Source: JALORV01 sp035429805 (GTDB lineage Bacteria > Pseudomonadota > Gammaproteobacteria > Burkholderiales > Burkholderiaceae_F). Taken from it: a DNA stretch of 64,000 bases. The stretch lies in contig DAOMFL010000003.1 in the NCBI GenBank assembly GCA_035429805.1, positions 54,324 to 118,323 on the forward strand. Direction: 5' to 3'. Under the pieces are notes generated by a model that ran no database searches, was not told the origin of the DNA, and worked only from the letters and a program-made list of their open reading frames with translations. Within the stretch, counting starts at the first letter, position 1, and the number at the start of each line of letters is the position of its first letter. Made by a program: the position numbers and the translations under genes. Positions 62,095-64,000 of the stretch are shown here, piece by piece.

Positions 62095-64000
62095 TCAGTC
62101 CGCCTTGGCCTTCTCAACCATGGCTGCCCGCAGCTTCTGGACGTCCGCCGGCGACAGCTGCGGCCGGTCGATCTTGATCGTCAGCTTGTTCAGCTTGGCG
62201 GTCAGAGGGAACGGCGGCCTGTAGTCCGCGTCGTCCACACCCGTGAGCGTATCGGAGCCGACGTCGAAGCTCTCGTCCCACTGCAGGATCATCGGCAGCG
62301 TGCGCTCCATCTTCTTCGTGGCGACTTCCTTGCCGTCAACCTTCAGCGTTCCGATACCGGGCCGTCCGACGCCGCTGAAGCTGTTGAACGCGAGCGTGCC
62401 CGCGCCCATGCCGTCGTACTTGAACTCGAATTCGACCGTGTGGCGACCGGGCGTCAGCGCCTCCGCACCTTCCCACTTCACGCGTTCGAGGTCGACCAGG
62501 TTCCACAGCCACACCGGCTTGCCCTTCAGCAGATAGAAGCCGTAGCCGGCGAAGCGCCCGCCCGAGGTGACGATCATTCCTTCGGCACCGCCCTGTGGCA
62601 CCTCGATGTCGGCGGTAAAGGTATACGAGGCGTTCAGGATGTTCGGCGAATCGCCCTGCGGCAGGCCCGTCATCGGCCGCGTGTAGACGAACTCGGTGCG
62701 ACCGGCCGTGATGTTGGGGCGCGGCGCGACGATGCGCGCCGCCACCGAGGCGTCCATCGGAAAGACTTCGTGCTTCCTGGCTTCGGCGACAAACTTCGCC
62801 CGCATTTCCTTCACCTTCTGCGGGTGCCGGGACGCGATGTCATCGGTCTGGCTGAAGTCGGTCTTGAGGTTGTAGAGCTGGAACACCTGGTTGTTCAGCG
62901 GATCGGGGTTGGCCGGGCCGAACGCCTGCCACGGCGCGCGATTGACCTTGGTCGAGAGCATCCAGCCGTCCTCGTACAGCGCCCATTGCCCCATCATTTC
63001 GAAGTACTGGGTCTTGTGGCGCGACGGTGTCTTCGCGTTCGCGGCGTCGAACGTGTAGAGGAAGCTCGTGCCCTCCATCGGCGCCTGTTTGATGCCGTCG
63101 ACGATTTCCGGCGCCTTGATCCCGCTGGCTTCGAGGATCGTCGGCACGACGTCGATGACGTGAATGAATTGCTCGCGCAGTGCCCCCTTGTCCTTGATGC
63201 GCGCGGGCCAGGACACGACCATGTTCTGGTTGATGCCGCCGAGGCGCGATGCGTTCTGCTTGAACCAGTCAAATGGCGTGTCGAACGCCCACGACCAGCC
63301 GGCCGACATGTGGTTGTAGGTCTGCTCGGTGCCCCAGGCGTCGTAGAACTTCATCTGCACGTCGACCGGCACGCTGACGCCGTTGAAGAATGCGACCTCG
63401 TTGGGCGTGCCCGTTGGTCCGCCCTCCGCGCTGGTGCCGTTGTCCCCGTTGATGTAGATGACCAGCGTGTTGTCCAGCCGGCCAAGATCCTGGAAGTGCT
63501 GGATCACCCGCCCGATCTCGTAGTCACTGTAGGCGGAGTAGGCGGCAAAGACCTCCACCTGGCGGATGAAGAGCTTCTTCTCCTCAGCCGACAGCTGGTC
63601 CCAGGGTTTGAGCATTTCCTTCGGCCACGGCGCGAGCTTCGTGTCCTTCGGGATCACGCCGAGCCGCTTCTGGTTCTCGAAGATGCGCTCGCGCACCTTT
63701 TCATAGCCGTCGTCGAACAGGTGCATCGCGCTGATCTTGTCGACCCATTCCTTGGTCGGGTGGTGCGGCGCATGCGTCGCGCCGGGCGCGTACTTGATGA
63801 AGATCGGCTTCGACGGATCCGTCTGGTGGATCCGGCTCATGTAGTCGATCGCGTCGTCGGCCATCGCGGTGACGAGGTTCCACGTCCCGGGAGCCTTGCC
63901 CTGGAAGGGGTAGATCTGCGTGGTGTTGCGGAAGAGATTCGGTTCCCACTGGTTGGCATCGCCGCCGACGAAGCCGTAGAAGTACTCGAAGCCCATGCCG
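62095..64000 (-). CDS. arylsulfatase, start outside window
   Basis: The frame is open past the window end, leaving 633 or more residues of a sulfatase. Present are the metal and substrate-site blocks FIKYAPGATHAPHHPTKEW, LVIYINGDNGTSAEGGP and NQNMVVSWPARIKDKG. The catalytic formylglycine motif (C/S-x-P-x-R) lies upstream of the window, so activity cannot be checked here. The C-terminal 170 residues form a beta-sandwich with VWLWNLVDLERVKWEG. The usual size is about 750-800 aa. Export is likely but unseen. Confidence 0.9.
   Translation of the reverse strand, partial: GMGFEYFYGFVGGDANQWEPNLFRNTTQIYPFQGKAPGTWNLVTAMADDAIDYMSRIHQTDPSKPIFIKYAPGATHAPHHPTKEWVDKISAMHLFDDGYEKVRERIFENQKRLGVIPKDTKLAPWPKEMLKPWDQLSAEEKKLFIRQVEVFAAYSAYSDYEIGRVIQHFQDLGRLDNTLVIYINGDNGTSAEGGPTGTPNEVAFFNGVSVPVDVQMKFYDAWGTEQTYNHMSAGWSWAFDTPFDWFKQNASRLGGINQNMVVSWPARIKDKGALREQFIHVIDVVPTILEASGIKAPEIVDGIKQAPMEGTSFLYTFDAANAKTPSRHKTQYFEMMGQWALYEDGWMLSTKVNRAPWQAFGPANPDPLNNQVFQLYNLKTDFSQTDDIASRHPQKVKEMRAKFVAEARKHEVFPMDASVAARIVAPRPNITAGRTEFVYTRPMTGLPQGDSPNILNASYTFTADIEVPQGGAEGMIVTSGGRFAGYGFYLLKGKPVWLWNLVDLERVKWEGAEALTPGRHTVEFEFKYDGMGAGTLAFNSFSGVGRPGIGTLKVDGKEVATKKMERTLPMILQWDESFDVGSDTLTGVDDADYRPPFPLTAKLNKLTIKIDRPQLSPADVQKLRAAMVEKAKAD

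Overview
The window is a dense, GC-rich bacterial chromosome segment with short intergenic gaps and about 66 genes. I see no rRNA, tRNA, CRISPR array, prophage or intact insertion sequence. Several features suggest a betaproteobacterium, probably of the Burkholderiales type: a Bug/TctC-family binding protein, a DUF3149 mini-protein, the fmdB - DUF502 - aspS - nudB order, and the ybhP-clsB pair. This placement is inferred from gene content, not from phylogeny.

Layout. 1-6.9 kb: the end of a doxX gene, a beta-class glutathione transferase, a DODA-type dioxygenase, the nuclease PdeM, a TraB/GumN protein, a 909-aa acyl-CoA ligase/GNAT fusion, a DksA-like protein and a DUF3149 mini-protein. 7-11.3 kb: an outer-membrane barrel, mtnA translationally coupled to a class II aldolase (a likely methylthio- or deoxyribose salvage pair), and two tandem paralogues that look like EAL domains without the catalytic motifs. 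11.5-16.7 kb: a self-contained secreted cluster of two paralogous pilin-like subunits, a third related protein, a small exported protein, a periplasmic chaperone-like protein and a 650-aa barrel with a C-terminal SdrD-B-like domain. It resembles a chaperone/usher surface-fibre system that I cannot assign to a named class. 16.7-24.7 kb: housekeeping and orphan genes (CYTH-CHAD, MFS, SRPBCC, BamE-like lipoprotein, HNH nuclease, trypsin-like protease, B12/radical SAM protein).

24.8-28.6 kb: a tightly coupled operon of a beta-CASP RNase-like hydrolase, an AMP-phosphorylase-type nucleotide phosphorylase and an archaeal-style PRPP synthetase, which could turn RNA into recycled phosphoribosyl units. 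28.7-34.4 kb: a histone-tailed SWIB protein, an Lhr-type helicase, a small exported protein, an alpha/beta hydrolase and a GltS transporter. 34.6-39.6 kb: a Gly/Cys-rich protein behind a possible Pho box, the clsB-ybhP pair, a large lipoprotein and nudB. 39.7-42.8 kb: aspS, DUF502 and fmdB. 43-49 kb: a glutamine-synthetase-like enzyme, a Bug receptor and menB-menE-menA for the late steps of menaquinone synthesis. 49.5-53.7 kb: a Na+/H+ antiporter and a DUF1800/DUF1501 pair. 53.7-64 kb: a long minus-strand run of envelope genes ending in a sulfatase that leaves the window. It includes an 855-aa repeat lipoprotein, an ion channel with a degenerate filter, a glycine-zipper lipoprotein and a five-gene exported set with a DUF2092 protein and two barrels nearby.

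The best candidates for something undescribed are the pilin-like/chaperone/barrel cluster, the RNase - AMP phosphorylase - PRPP synthetase operon, and the tandem EAL-like pseudo-enzymes beside the mtnA-aldolase pair.
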